The translations under genes and the position numbers were made by a program. The notes below the pieces were generated by a model, which saw only the letters and a program-made list of their open reading frames with translations, had not been told where the DNA came from and did not search any database. A stretch of 64,000 nucleotides of DNA from NIOZ-UU13 sp964444135. Lineage in GTDB: Bacteria > Planctomycetota > Phycisphaerae > Sedimentisphaerales > Anaerobacaceae. Positions 43,180-52,030 of this stretch are shown in pieces. Where the stretch lies: assembly GCA_964444135.1 (NCBI GenBank), contig CAYUFX010000012.1:4215-68214 (forward strand), in the 5' to 3' direction. Numbering within the stretch: the first letter of the stretch is position 1; each line of letters starts with the position of its first letter.

Positions 43180-43653
43180 ATGCTTTTATTAACAGGCGAA
43201 TATCTTCACGTTGTCGATAACAAGAGCAGAGTCCTCATCTCGAACAAGCTGAGAAGTCAGATTGATGTCGATAAGCACGGCAGCAATTTCTATCTTGTAC
43301 TCGGTGCCAACGGCATACTTTGTTTGTACCCCGAAAGGTATTTCGAGCAGATAGCCCTTGCGGTTACACCCGGCACTACCGCGCCTGATGAGGCTGTAGC
43401 GTTCGAGCGAATCAGCTTTGCTTTGGCCAGTAAGGTGGAGCTGGACGGCCAGGGCCGATTGCTCCTGAATGAAAGATTACGAAAGAGGGCCGGATTGAAA
43501 GACCAGATTACACTTATCGGTGTCAGAGACCATATCGAGCTCTGGAACAGTGAAAGCTGGGAACAATATCTTTCAGACCATATGGCTCAATATCAGAAAC
43601 AGGCATCGCAGGCACGACAGATTGTCCTGCACGAGCAAAGCGAAGATATTTAA
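43180..43653 (+). CDS. mraZ: transcriptional regulator MraZ
   Basis: 157 residues from the ATG at 43180 (GTGGG upstream; an earlier GTG at 43135 lies inside the promoter). Two AbrB-like half-repeats: LLLTGEYLHVVDNKSRVLISNKLRSQID and LASKVELDGQGRLLLNERLRKRAGL, the second with the DGQGRxxLxxxLR signature. MraZ heads division/cell-wall clusters and represses its own promoter. Downstream are a small gene, rsmH, a LysM gene, ftsL-like and ftsI. Confidence 0.95.
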   Translation: MLLLTGEYLHVVDNKSRVLISNKLRSQIDVDKHGSNFYLVLGANGILCLYPERYFEQIALAVTPGTTAPDEAVAFERISFALASKVELDGQGRLLLNERLRKRAGLKDQITLIGVRDHIELWNSESWEQYLSDHMAQYQKQASQARQIVLHEQSEDI

Positions 43654-43672
43654 TCTTTAGAATGGAGGCAGA

Positions 43673-43882
43673 ATGATTGGAACGGATTCAAATCATTGTC
43701 GGATTGTTGCCGGAAGTCTCGTCGGTGAAAGGGAGGTTGATGAACGGACCTTCGCCTCCCTGGCAATTCTCGGAGAACGGTTGGAACGATTGAAGGAAAC
43801 CGACGAGACTTATTCCGGCATTGAATTTTCGCCGGATGTACAGAAACTTCAAAGGCGGAAGAACACAATGAATGTTTTCTGA
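43673..43882 (+). CDS. small conserved-looking protein between mraZ and rsmH
   Basis: 69 residues (MIGTDSNHCRIVAGSLVGER...), with a strong GGAGG four bases before the ATG. It contains a helical LAILGERLERLKETDETYSGIEFSPDVQKLQRR segment and no membrane segment. The good ribosome site and the tight fit within the cluster argue for a real gene. No family recognised. A role in the division cluster is only suggested by position. Confidence 0.65.
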   Translation: MIGTDSNHCRIVAGSLVGEREVDERTFASLAILGERLERLKETDETYSGIEFSPDVQKLQRRKNTMNVF

Positions 43883-43941
43883 CATGTAATGTGTAATGCG
43901 TGTTGAGTATCGCGGCCCCGTGCATCTGGGGCCGATACGAT

Positions 43942-44886
43942 ATGCGCGATGTGATATACGATATATGCGACACGATAGAAGTGAATGGCTCGATAATAGA
44001 GCATATTCCGGTTCTCGCTGAGATATTGGCCGAGCAGATTAAATTGCCACAGGATGGCAGCATGGTCGATGCGACCATAGGACATGGAGGTCATAGTTAT
44101 CTGTTCGGCAAGACCTTGGGCCCTGAGGGAGTTATCGTAGGCCTGGATGTTGATAAAAATGCTATCCGAAGGGCCCAATTTAAATTAAGAGACCTTGCCT
44201 GTAAGGTTATTTTGCTTCATTCGAATTTTTCACAAATCAGCGAGCAAGTCCATGAGCAGGGTTTAGATAAAGTCGATTTCATATTGGCCGATTTGGGGCT
44301 TTGTTCGGCACAGTTGGCTGACAGCCGGATGGGGCTCAGTTTTCTTCAAGATATGCCGCTGGATATGAGAATTGACAAAAGATTAAAGAGCACCGCTGCC
44401 GATATAGTTAATAAGGCAGATGAAAAATCCCTGGCTGATTTGATATACAAATTCGGCCAGGACAGGGCCTCACGGCGAATTGCACGCTTTATCGTGCGGG
44501 AACGAGAAAGTGGGCCGATAACAACGACCGGCCAACTGGCAAAGATAGTCTGTAAGGCGCTGGGAAGTGCCCGGCGAGGCCGAAAAAGTAAGATACACCC
44601 GGCAACCAGGACTTTCCAGGCCCTGAGAATTGCTGTCAATGACGAGCTGGAGAATTTGAAGAAGCTACTTGCTTCGGTGCCGGAGCTGCTGAACAAAAAT
44701 GGTTGTATAGCAGTCATTAGCTATCACAGTCTGGAAGATAGATTAGTTAAAAACGATTTTAAGCTAAACGGAAAGGACAATATTTACAGGGTCATTACGA
44801 AGAAACCGATTGTGCCGACGCGAGAGGAAATTGCTGAAAATCGTCGGGCGAGAAGCGCAAAATTAAGGATTGCACAGAAACAATAA
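43942..44886 (+). CDS. rsmH: 16S rRNA (cytosine-N4) methyltransferase RsmH
   Basis: 314 residues from the ATG at 43942; GTG at 43981 is a plausible shorter start, just before the family's usual N-terminal EHIPVL. Motifs: MVDATIGHGGHSYL (SAM-binding motif I), FILADLGLCSAQLADSRMGLSF, HPATRTFQALRIAVNDELENL and VISYHSLEDRLVK. It methylates C1402 of 16S rRNA. The first ~13 codons after 43942 read through ATACGATATACGA repeat DNA, so the true start is uncertain. It is in its usual position after mraZ. Confidence 0.94.
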   Translation: MRDVIYDICDTIEVNGSIIEHIPVLAEILAEQIKLPQDGSMVDATIGHGGHSYLFGKTLGPEGVIVGLDVDKNAIRRAQFKLRDLACKVILLHSNFSQISEQVHEQGLDKVDFILADLGLCSAQLADSRMGLSFLQDMPLDMRIDKRLKSTAADIVNKADEKSLADLIYKFGQDRASRRIARFIVRERESGPITTTGQLAKIVCKALGSARRGRKSKIHPATRTFQALRIAVNDELENLKKLLASVPELLNKNGCIAVISYHSLEDRLVKNDFKLNGKDNIYRVITKKPIVPTREEIAENRRARSAKLRIAQKQ

Positions 44887-44901
44887 TATGGAGTTTTCAT
44901 T

Positions 44902-45765
44902 ATGACATCCGATGCCAAGATTGGGTTGCTGTTAGGTTTAGTCTTTATATTTATAATTGCGTTTATAATTAACGGCCTGCCGCGCTTTCGCAGTAACACG
45001 AACAATAATGAGCTGACAACTAATACGGTCAATTCGCCGGATGACTCGATGGGTATTGCAGCTAAGGAACGTAAAGCTCAGGGAGTGTTCGACCGTGTGG
45101 GGCGGCTCACACAAGAACGTGTTGATGAAGTACCGGTCGTCTCAAAAAACGAGGGAGCAGTTCGCTTCGAAATGCCCTTGCCGGAAGGCACTTTGGCTGT
45201 GAAGGATGACTTGATTGTAGAAACTCCCATTGATAGGATCAAGCCGTCTGCTCTGTTGTCGGAAACCAATGAGAAAAACAAAGTCAATAAACCCAGGTCC
45301 GTCGAGCTGGCTTTGCCAAAGACCTATATCGTTAGCGAAGGTGATAATCTGGCTATTATAGCACAAAAATTTTACGGCCCAGATGAGGGTAATAAGAAAA
45401 TAAACGTTGCCCGGATATTCGAAGCCAATCGTAAACTGTTGAAATCACTCGATGAGATTTATGTCGGGCAAACGCTTACTATACCGCCGCTCATAGATAA
45501 AACCGACAGCGTATTTTCGGATTCACTGTTCGATAAAGTGAAATCCATCGGCCGCAGGCTTACTTCGGCTGAGACATCTAAGGCACCCAGCGTGAGACGG
45601 AGCAAACAATACGTTGTACGGGAAGGTGATAGTTTATGGCGAATTGCTGTTGAGCAGCTTGGAGACGGCACTCGCTACAAGGAGATAAGCGAGCTAAATG
45701 CTGATATTTTAGGGAACGAGGACTATCTTGCTGTTGGGATGCAATTGAGAATACCTGCTCGATAG
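44902..45765 (+). CDS. membrane-anchored protein with two LysM domains
   Basis: 287 residues. An N-terminal membrane helix (IGLLLGLVFIFIIAFIINGL, 7-26) with the rest outside the cytoplasm. Two LysM modules: TYIVSEGDNLAIIAQKFYG...VGQTLTIPP (~141-195) and QYVVREGDSLWRIAVEQLG...VGMQLRIPA (~236-286). LysM binds peptidoglycan glycan strands, so the protein likely links inner membrane and wall during division. GGAG precedes the ATG. Its position between rsmH and ftsL/ftsI is unusual and suggests a lineage-specific divisome part. Confidence 0.88.
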   Translation: MTSDAKIGLLLGLVFIFIIAFIINGLPRFRSNTNNNELTTNTVNSPDDSMGIAAKERKAQGVFDRVGRLTQERVDEVPVVSKNEGAVRFEMPLPEGTLAVKDDLIVETPIDRIKPSALLSETNEKNKVNKPRSVELALPKTYIVSEGDNLAIIAQKFYGPDEGNKKINVARIFEANRKLLKSLDEIYVGQTLTIPPLIDKTDSVFSDSLFDKVKSIGRRLTSAETSKAPSVRRSKQYVVREGDSLWRIAVEQLGDGTRYKEISELNADILGNEDYLAVGMQLRIPAR

Positions 45766-45802
45766 AAATGGCGGATATTAGAATTTATATTTTAGGCGTT
45801 AT

Positions 45803-46033
45803 ATGAGGTCCCGATTTCATCTTGTTTTTGTTGTTTTTTGTTTCACGGCTGTTTTGGTTTTTGCCGTTTATCTGCGTAGTGCCAACAATCGGATTTTCTT
45901 TGACCTTTGCTCCTGCAGAGGCGAACAAAGCCGATTAAAACAGGAGCTTGGCACGAAACAGTTGCTATTGGAAGGTTTAATAAATCCCGCTGCGCTTTCG
46001 CGGCGATTTGACGGAATAAATACCAACGAATAA
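45803..46033 (+). CDS. ftsL: FtsL-like division protein
   Basis: 76 residues: a short basic N-terminus, one membrane helix (FHLVFVVFCFTAVLVFAVYL, 5-24) and a helical extracytoplasmic part with GEQSRLKQELGTKQLLLEGLINP. Sequence conservation in FtsL is low; size, topology and position between rsmH and ftsI make this the expected FtsL. FtsL scaffolds FtsI and FtsW at the septum. It ends three bases before the ftsI start. Confidence 0.75.
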   Translation: MRSRFHLVFVVFCFTAVLVFAVYLRSANNRIFFDLCSCRGEQSRLKQELGTKQLLLEGLINPAALSRRFDGINTNE

Positions 46034-46036
46034 GAG

Positions 46037-47779
46037 TTGAAAAGCGTTCGAATTACCATTCTTTTCTCTTTGCTTCTTATCGGCGCATTTCTGGCGCTGG
46101 CAGGGCGATGCTTTTATCTGCAGTTTTTGCGGAACGACCATTATATTGGCCAGTGTCTTGAACAAAAGCAAGGACGGCTTCCCTACAAGCCTCAGCGCGG
46201 CGTGATTCTTGATTGTCGCGGCAGGGTACTCGCTGCGAGCAATAAGGTTCAGTTCATTAAAGTTGAGCCTCGAAGGGTCAAAGACTTCAAAGATTTATCG
46301 AGCGAGCTGCAGCCGATATTGGGTATGGGTGCGCACGAAATCTGTAAACTTATCAACGAAAGCAACAACCCGGGATATGTAAAAATCAAGGCGGATGCCA
46401 AGCCGAGTGAATGTGATGCCGCCCGAAGAATTTCTAGCGCTGTCGGCGTCGAATCTGATTGGCAAAGGCATTATCCGATGGGTCGATTAGCTGTTCATGC
46501 AGTTGGTTTTACGAGCCTTGATAATCGGGGATTGGATGGCATTGAGTACCAGTACGACAAACAGCTCAGCGGTTCGGCGGCACAGGATATATTCTTTGCA
46601 GACGTACGTCGCCGGCCCATTCGCCCGGCGCCTCGTGAGCATAGTCCGGCGGATAATAACGATGTGGAGAACGCCGTTTTAACCAATGGCGTCGGGATTA
46701 TTTTGACTATTGATGCTACTATCCAGCAGTTTGCCAGAGATGAGCTTGTCAGGCAATACGAAAACTATGAGGCCGAGTCGGCTGTGGCGATTGTGGTTGA
46801 GCCGAAGACCGGGGCAATTTTGGCGATGGTTTCGCTGCCTGATTTCGACCCTGCCGAGGCCCACTCGACCGACCCAGATAATCGTCGCAACCGGATTTTA
46901 ACCGATGAGTTCGAGCCGGGCAGTATTATCAAGCCGCTCGTGGCAGCAATTGCACTTGATGCGGGCGCTGTGAACAAGGTTGAAAAAATATTCTGCGAAA
47001 ACGGAAACTATTCCGGTAGAGGTTTTGGACGAATCGGTGAATATCGAAGAGGGTTCGGTGATTTGACTTTGCGCGAGATTCTGGTTGAGTCAAGCAATAT
47101 AGGAATGGCCAAAATCGGACAGAGGCTCGGCAAAGACAAACTTTATAAAGGGCTGAGACTTTTCGGTTTCGGCAAAAAAGCAGGGATTGATTTGCCCGGC
47201 GAGGCTGATGGGCTGTTGCGACCTGCGCACAAATGGACGGGATACAGCGTAACCCGGATACCTTTTGGTCAGGAAATTACTGTAACTGCGATTCAGTTGG
47301 TTCGGGCTTTCTGCATACTTGCCAATCGCGGTCGTATCGTTCGCCCATTCCTGGTCAAAGCAATTGTTGACAACGATGGAGAGATTACCGAGCTAAAGCG
47401 GCCTCTGCCGCCGGTGGGTTATGTGGTCAAGCCGGAAGTCGCCGAATGGATTGTCAGCGATGCTATGGTCGGTGTGGTTAATGAGGGTACGGGTAAAAGA
47501 GCCAAATTGGACAAATGGCAGGTGTTCGGAAAAACGGGAACAGCAAACATTGCAAAGAGCGATGAACGAGGTTATTCGGACAGTGATTATGTGGCTTCCT
47601 TTATAGCCGGTGCGCCGGTGGAGGACCCGGCGATAGTGGTTTTGGTTTCAATCCGCAAGCCGAACAAGATACTCGGCAAGGGCTATACCGGCGGAGTGGT
47701 AGCCTCTCCCGTGGTGGGTAAAATAGTCGAAAAAACTCTTAACTATCTTGAATACAGGTATGCCCGGGCAGATTTCTGA
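46037..47779 (+). CDS. ftsI: septal transpeptidase FtsI (penicillin-binding protein 3)
   Basis: 580 residues from a TTG at 46037. An N-terminal membrane anchor (6-24), PBP dimerisation domain (QRGVILDCRGRVLA), and transpeptidase domain with SxxK at S296-K299 (GSIIKP), SxN at S351-N353 (SSNIGM) and KTG at 498-500 (FGKTGTAN). It cross-links septal peptidoglycan. The C-terminal PASTA domains of some homologues are absent. murE, murF and mraY do not follow, so the dcw cluster is broken here. Confidence 0.94.
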   Translation: MKSVRITILFSLLLIGAFLALAGRCFYLQFLRNDHYIGQCLEQKQGRLPYKPQRGVILDCRGRVLAASNKVQFIKVEPRRVKDFKDLSSELQPILGMGAHEICKLINESNNPGYVKIKADAKPSECDAARRISSAVGVESDWQRHYPMGRLAVHAVGFTSLDNRGLDGIEYQYDKQLSGSAAQDIFFADVRRRPIRPAPREHSPADNNDVENAVLTNGVGIILTIDATIQQFARDELVRQYENYEAESAVAIVVEPKTGAILAMVSLPDFDPAEAHSTDPDNRRNRILTDEFEPGSIIKPLVAAIALDAGAVNKVEKIFCENGNYSGRGFGRIGEYRRGFGDLTLREILVESSNIGMAKIGQRLGKDKLYKGLRLFGFGKKAGIDLPGEADGLLRPAHKWTGYSVTRIPFGQEITVTAIQLVRAFCILANRGRIVRPFLVKAIVDNDGEITELKRPLPPVGYVVKPEVAEWIVSDAMVGVVNEGTGKRAKLDKWQVFGKTGTANIAKSDERGYSDSDYVASFIAGAPVEDPAIVVLVSIRKPNKILGKGYTGGVVASPVVGKIVEKTLNYLEYRYARADF

Positions 47780-47810
47780 GAAGAATAAACAGGGAAAAAT
47801 TGTTTAATAG

Positions 47811-47882
47811 ATTTCTCGACTTTGCCTTCGGCTGCGCTCGAAATGACGATTGTGTTGCCTTCGGCTTCGGTCAAAATGACAT
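47811..47882. repeat. TCTCGACTTTGCCTTCGGCTGCGCTCGAAATGAC repeat
   Basis: Two tandem half-copies, TTGCCTTCGGCTGCGCTCGAAATGACG and TTGCCTTCGGCTTCGGTCAAAATGACA, directly downstream of ftsI. A fragment related to the GCGCTCGAAA part is at 15350-15372. Confidence 0.7.
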
Positions 47883-47962
47883 GTAGTCTTTTCTACTGAG
47901 CATTATCAATTACAATTTACCTGTATCTGAATTTGAATAAGAAGAAATGGCAAAGATAATCT

Positions 47963-48283
47963 ATGCCGTTGCGGGGGAAGGGTTCGGGTACAGTCCGCCT
48001 TGGGCGGAGTCCCACCTCTGAAAAGCTGAATGAAGAGATTTTGGCTCGGGTTCTCGATGAACTCGATAAGCCTATGCCGAGCCCCGTTAGAAATTCTACA
48101 ATGGGCAATATGATACAAACCCCGTTAGAAGCTGGCGACTCACTCCTAATGGGGCAAAAAGGGAAAATTTCTAACGGGGCGAGCGATGAGAGGATTATTT
48201 GGCCGGACAACGATAAATTCTTCCGGATACTGCAAGAGGTCTTAAACAGACTTCATAGCCCGATTAGTATATCGCTTGCTTAA
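47963..48283 (+). CDS. uncertain small protein interrupted in frame by a palindromic element
   Basis: 106 codons. The parts outside the repeats read like protein: LNEEILARVLDELDKPMPS and DERIIWPDNDKFFRILQEVLNRLHSPISI. The middle 33 codons are a 100-base inverted-repeat element and the beginning contains a TCCGCC-TTG-GGCGGA hairpin. No good ribosome site is seen. It may be a small gene colonised by repeats or chance coding. It is the only candidate gene in 47780-48300. Confidence 0.35.
   Translation: MPLRGKGSGTVRLGRSPTSEKLNEEILARVLDELDKPMPSPVRNSTMGNMIQTPLEAGDSLLMGQKGKISNGASDERIIWPDNDKFFRILQEVLNRLHSPISISLA
48081..48180. repeat. 100-bp element with 15-bp perfect terminal inverted repeats
   Basis: GCCCCGTTAGAAATT at 48081-48095 is exactly inverted at 48166-48180. 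Inside, CCCCGTTAGAA recurs at 48120-48130 and CTAATGGGGC at 48147-48155, making a nested second pair. It codes for nothing recognisable and looks like a miniature mobile or REP-type element, possibly one copy inserted into another. Confidence 0.85.
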
Positions 48284-48300
48284 GTTGTATAATCGGCATA

Positions 48301-50439
48301 CTAAGGATTTGGTAAATTCGGTTGAGTCTCTGCTTTCCCCACATATCCGGCGTCGATGCAGAACTGGATGATGTCACGGGCTAAAGGCGCGGCGTCGCTT
48401 GAGCCGTGCTGGCCGCCTTCGACGACCACGGCGATTGCGATGCTCCGATTTTGGCTGTCAGTTGCAAAGCCTCCAAACCAGGCATTTTCCGGGGCCTGGG
48501 TTGAGCCGGTTTTGCCGTAAACTTTTGTGTCCTGCTCGGCAAGACTTGTAAGAATCGGTTCGAATGTACTATAAGCTGTTCCGCCGGTCTCATTAACGAC
48601 AGCCCTCATGCCGTCATAAACTACTGCTAAAGTCTGTAGTGAAATACCAATGTCGATTTTGTTAAAGTCGAATTCATAGGTGTTATCCATAAACAGTCGG
48701 GGAGGTTTATATGTACCGCCTCGGGCGAGAGCGGCCATTGCATTTGCTACCTGCAGAGGTGTAACCCGCAGATTGCCCTGGCCTATGCCGAACCATCTTC
48801 TTTCACTTTTACTGAGCGGGGGCACCTGCTCAAAACTTGTGATTGTTTCCCTTGGGATAGTGTTAGAGATTACTCCCTGCAATTGGCGAAAGTTTCTGAA
48901 GAGTTCGGATTCTTCAAAGGAAAGCGGTGGGAATAATATGTTTCGCCCATAGCCGAATTTAAAGAGCCATTGCTGAAGGACCTGGGGATCGATTCTGTCG
49001 GCAAGGCGGGAAAAATAAATATTGCAACTGCCCCTAATGGCGTTGCGAGCGTAATTTTTCCACCTGTCGTCATGGCCGGCTCTGTATCTGTTGTATAACC
49101 AGCAGCTTGGCCAGCCTTTTGGGGCCTTCTGAGCGGGGCAGCCTATAATCTCCTCCGGGGTGATTTTGCCGGACTCAAGCCCGGCGATAAGAATCAGCGG
49201 CTTTACAACTGAGCCGGGCGGGTACCGCTTATTTATTGCTCGATTAATTAAAGGCTTAGCGGGGTCGTTAGTAAGGTCGTCGTAGTCATACCTGGCACGG
49301 TTCAAATCAAAGACCGGTATCGAAACCAAAGCGAGAATATCACCTGTTGCAACTTCAATGACAACTGCTGCCATTCCTGGTCCGCAGTTCGGGTCATGTT
49401 TGTATGTGGTCAGATAGTTTTCTATTCTTTGCTGAAGCTCGATATCCAGCGTCAGCGAGACGTCTTTGCCGAACCGGCTCCTGGTTTGACTTATAAGCTG
49501 ACTGTCTATGTCGTAAACGAGCTCCCCTCGTCTGCCGCGAAGGATGGTTTCGCAAACATACTCAACTCCATCCTCTCGGCCGCAAATCTCTCCGCTCAAA
49601 TAGCTTGATAGTTTGTCATTTGCGAAGAGCCCTTTATCTTCTTCGCTGTGTGTTACAAGCCCGACCCAGCCTATAGTTTGGGCGGCAGCCGTACCATACG
49701 GGTAGGTCCTTCGTGCTTTTGGCAGAATCTGAATATCATCGACTTTTAAAAACTCCAGTTGAGCGGCAAATATATCGTCATCGGTTTTTAACTCCAGCAA
49801 CGGCTTTGGGTCGTGCATATCAGCAATATCGATTTTGTTGACAAGCCGAAGCCGTTTTATTTCGTTTGGTTCCTTCGTTTCAAAGTCGGCTATTGCTTCA
49901 TAATCTGGGATGCTGATTAAGTCGTACTTGTTAAAAACTTCGGAATCAGGAAAATTGCGCCGCCAGGCCTGAAACGTGCGCTGATTCCAGATATAATCAT
50001 TTATTCTCTGTATTTCTTTTTTTATCTCTGAGGGTTTGACTCCTTTGAATTGGGCACACTTGTTGATTATCTGGTTCAAATCTGCCAGACCGAGGTTTAG
50101 CTCTTTTTGTACATTGGCTACAGCATCAGCATCTTCTTTGTCGGCGGCACTTAATAATCTGGCGTCCCGGATGCGGTCGTCCATAAAACACGTGAGCTTG
50201 TAATTTATACACAGCTGGAACTGTGGTTCATCGGTGGCTAAAACTTCGCCTGTTCTGTCGAGTATTTTGCCTCTGACGGTTTTAAGCTCCTGGGATTGAC
50301 CTCTTTGGCGTTTTAGCTCCTCGATATCACTTTGGACAGAAGAGGTTGGAAGCAGCTGCATTTGTGCCAGGCGGATCAAACAGACCAGTAAGAGCAGTGT
50401 GCTTAGGATAACAAAGATTTTTATTCGCTTATCATACAT
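48301..50439 (-). CDS. mrdA: penicillin-binding protein 2 (elongasome transpeptidase)
   Basis: 712 residues. N-terminal membrane helix (9-27), a long dimerisation region (with RGKILDRTGEVLATDEPQF), and a transpeptidase domain with SxxK (PPGSVVKPLI), SxN (RGSCNIYFSRL) and KTG (VYGKTGSTQAPENAWFGGF). Larger than typical PBP2 because of an ~100-residue insert in the pedestal (KEDADAVANVQKELNLGL...). It cross-links lateral-wall peptidoglycan with RodA and MreBCD. It is the last gene of the mre operon; rodA is not adjacent. Confidence 0.93.
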   Translation of the reverse strand: MYDKRIKIFVILSTLLLLVCLIRLAQMQLLPTSSVQSDIEELKRQRGQSQELKTVRGKILDRTGEVLATDEPQFQLCINYKLTCFMDDRIRDARLLSAADKEDADAVANVQKELNLGLADLNQIINKCAQFKGVKPSEIKKEIQRINDYIWNQRTFQAWRRNFPDSEVFNKYDLISIPDYEAIADFETKEPNEIKRLRLVNKIDIADMHDPKPLLELKTDDDIFAAQLEFLKVDDIQILPKARRTYPYGTAAAQTIGWVGLVTHSEEDKGLFANDKLSSYLSGEICGREDGVEYVCETILRGRRGELVYDIDSQLISQTRSRFGKDVSLTLDIELQQRIENYLTTYKHDPNCGPGMAAVVIEVATGDILALVSIPVFDLNRARYDYDDLTNDPAKPLINRAINKRYPPGSVVKPLILIAGLESGKITPEEIIGCPAQKAPKGWPSCWLYNRYRAGHDDRWKNYARNAIRGSCNIYFSRLADRIDPQVLQQWLFKFGYGRNILFPPLSFEESELFRNFRQLQGVISNTIPRETITSFEQVPPLSKSERRWFGIGQGNLRVTPLQVANAMAALARGGTYKPPRLFMDNTYEFDFNKIDIGISLQTLAVVYDGMRAVVNETGGTAYSTFEPILTSLAEQDTKVYGKTGSTQAPENAWFGGFATDSQNRSIAIAVVVEGGQHGSSDAAPLARDIIQFCIDAGYVGKAETQPNLPNP

Positions 50440-50500
50440 CGTATTTTGTCTTTAGTGATACGTGCTACGATTCGTAATTCGGCATTTTCGAGGTGAGGGT

Positions 50501-50983
50501 TTAACGTCGGATGAAGCGATGAATCTTTATACGCATCCACCAGGCTGACGGCAAAAATAAAAACGGTCCCACCAGGGCCGAGTACAGAGCTATTCCGAAA
50601 AGAGCAGAGTATATGTTTGGTGGAGTTGGCTCTCCCTTTATAAAGTTTAAGAAATAAACCAGCGTCCCGGCCAAAAGGGCCGTGATGAATATCGCAAGGA
50701 ATTGATAAGTCATTTTTCTGATAGCAATAACCCTGTGCAGGTAGGCCAGAGCCGTGCCGAAAAGACCAAAGCTAATCATTTGCGGGCCCATCGTGCGACC
50801 AATAAGGTCGGCTGCGAATCCTATTGTGAAGGAAGTTATGATGGCATCCGTCGTATTGCAGTAAACAGCAAAGAATACCAAAAGTATTAACAGCAAATCA
50901 GGCTTGATATTCAAATCTGCAAAAAAACTGGCCTGCAGCACCGTAGCAAGAAGAACTAAAACTGCAAACCGGAACCATCGCAT
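50501..50983 (-). CDS. mreD: rod-shape protein MreD
   Basis: 160 residues with five or so membrane segments, beginning MRWFRFAVLVLLATVLQASF. The conserved NIKPDLLLILLVFFAVY and GFAADLIGRTMGPQMISFGLFGTALAYL segments match MreD. It sits between mreC and PBP2, the canonical order. MreD is an inner-membrane part of the elongasome. Confidence 0.9.
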   Translation of the reverse strand: MRWFRFAVLVLLATVLQASFFADLNIKPDLLLILLVFFAVYCNTTDAIITSFTIGFAADLIGRTMGPQMISFGLFGTALAYLHRVIAIRKMTYQFLAIFITALLAGTLVYFLNFIKGEPTPPNIYSALFGIALYSALVGPFLFLPSAWWMRIKIHRFIRR

Positions 50984-51059
50984 TTATATATCCTCAGCCG
51001 TTCCCATTTCAAAATCTATCGCACAACAGCGCTACAGCACAACTTAATAACAATTGAAC

Positions 51060-51135
51060 TAAAGTGCCTGAAGTTTGAAGTGCATAAAGTGTCTAAAGTT
51101 ATTTGTTTTTTTAACTTTAGCTCACTTTAGGCACG
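51060..51135. repeat. AAAGTGCCTAAAGT-type inverted repeat between mreC and mreD
   Basis: AAGTGCCTGAAGTTTGAAGTGC at the left and CTTTAGCTCACTTTAGGCAC at the right are roughly inverted. The centre is a hairpin, CTAAAGTTA-TTTGTTTTTT-TAACTTTAG. It fills most of the mreC-mreD gap in an otherwise compact operon. Confidence 0.7.
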
Positions 51136-51930
51136 TTAGCGCTCTTCTGGCGGATTCATCACGATTACATGTACATTCTCTGCCTTTTGCATGTCACAAA
51201 CCGGTTCGACCATTATATCCCAAACCAAAGGTTGGGCATTGCGTTCGCATCGAGCCACTTTTCCTATAATTATGGGAGTATCGAGGAAGCCAGGTCTTTT
51301 ACTGGCCATAACCTTTGTGTCGATTTTGACTTCTTGCTTTATCATTTCTACCTTTGCTAAGTTGTTGCCATTGCCTTGCATGAGCCAATCTGAGCCGCCT
51401 ATTATTACCGCTGTGCTGGATTTTGGGTCGGTAAACAGCCTGACCTTGGCGGTGTGTGCGTCCACGTCGGATATGGTTCCGATGACGCTGTTGTCGGCCA
51501 GTACGAATTGGCCCTTAGCCAGGCCGTCATCCTCGCCGCGGTTGAGGATAAGCTCACTACGCAGCTCGTCGATAGAGACGGTAATCACATCAGCAAACAC
51601 AAAACCCATGCGTTCCCAGCCGGGTATATTGCGCATTTTGGATAGCGTTGTAACCTCTTCATATGCATCATTACGCTGCTGCGTAACGTTGGCGAGATGG
51701 TTTAGGAGTCTTTCGTATTCATCCCGACTGACGATATCTCCAAGTGGCTGGTGAGTACCTGCTGAAAGTGAAATGTTTCTGCCAATGCTTAAGGGCCAGC
51801 TGAAAATGTGGTGAAAAGCAAACTGGAATTTATTCGTCAGATATGTTGGGGAGAAAAGGAAGATGAACCCGGCTAACATAAACCAGGTAAAAAACATTCG
51901 TCTGGAGACTCTTATTTGCTTCCTTGCCAT
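51136..51930 (-). CDS. mreC: rod-shape protein MreC
   Basis: 264 residues: basic N-terminus, one membrane helix (FFTWFMLAGFIFLFSPTYL), coiled coil (YERLLNHLANVTQQRNDAYEEV) and the beta-barrel core with DDGLAKGQFVLADNSVIGTISDVDAHTAKVRLFTDP, diagnostic of MreC. It forms periplasmic filaments that activate PBP2. It is placed after mreB. Confidence 0.92.
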   Translation of the reverse strand: MARKQIRVSRRMFFTWFMLAGFIFLFSPTYLTNKFQFAFHHIFSWPLSIGRNISLSAGTHQPLGDIVSRDEYERLLNHLANVTQQRNDAYEEVTTLSKMRNIPGWERMGFVFADVITVSIDELRSELILNRGEDDGLAKGQFVLADNSVIGTISDVDAHTAKVRLFTDPKSSTAVIIGGSDWLMQGNGNNLAKVEMIKQEVKIDTKVMASKRPGFLDTPIIIGKVARCERNAQPLVWDIMVEPVCDMQKAENVHVIVMNPPEER

Positions 51931-52030
51931 TTTGTATTGTGGTTCCGCCGGACAGAAGCGGACCAGCCAGTGACGTATTGCGTATTTTTAGTTTCTCAGA
52001 TAATTCGCATTACGCATGATGGATGAGGAA

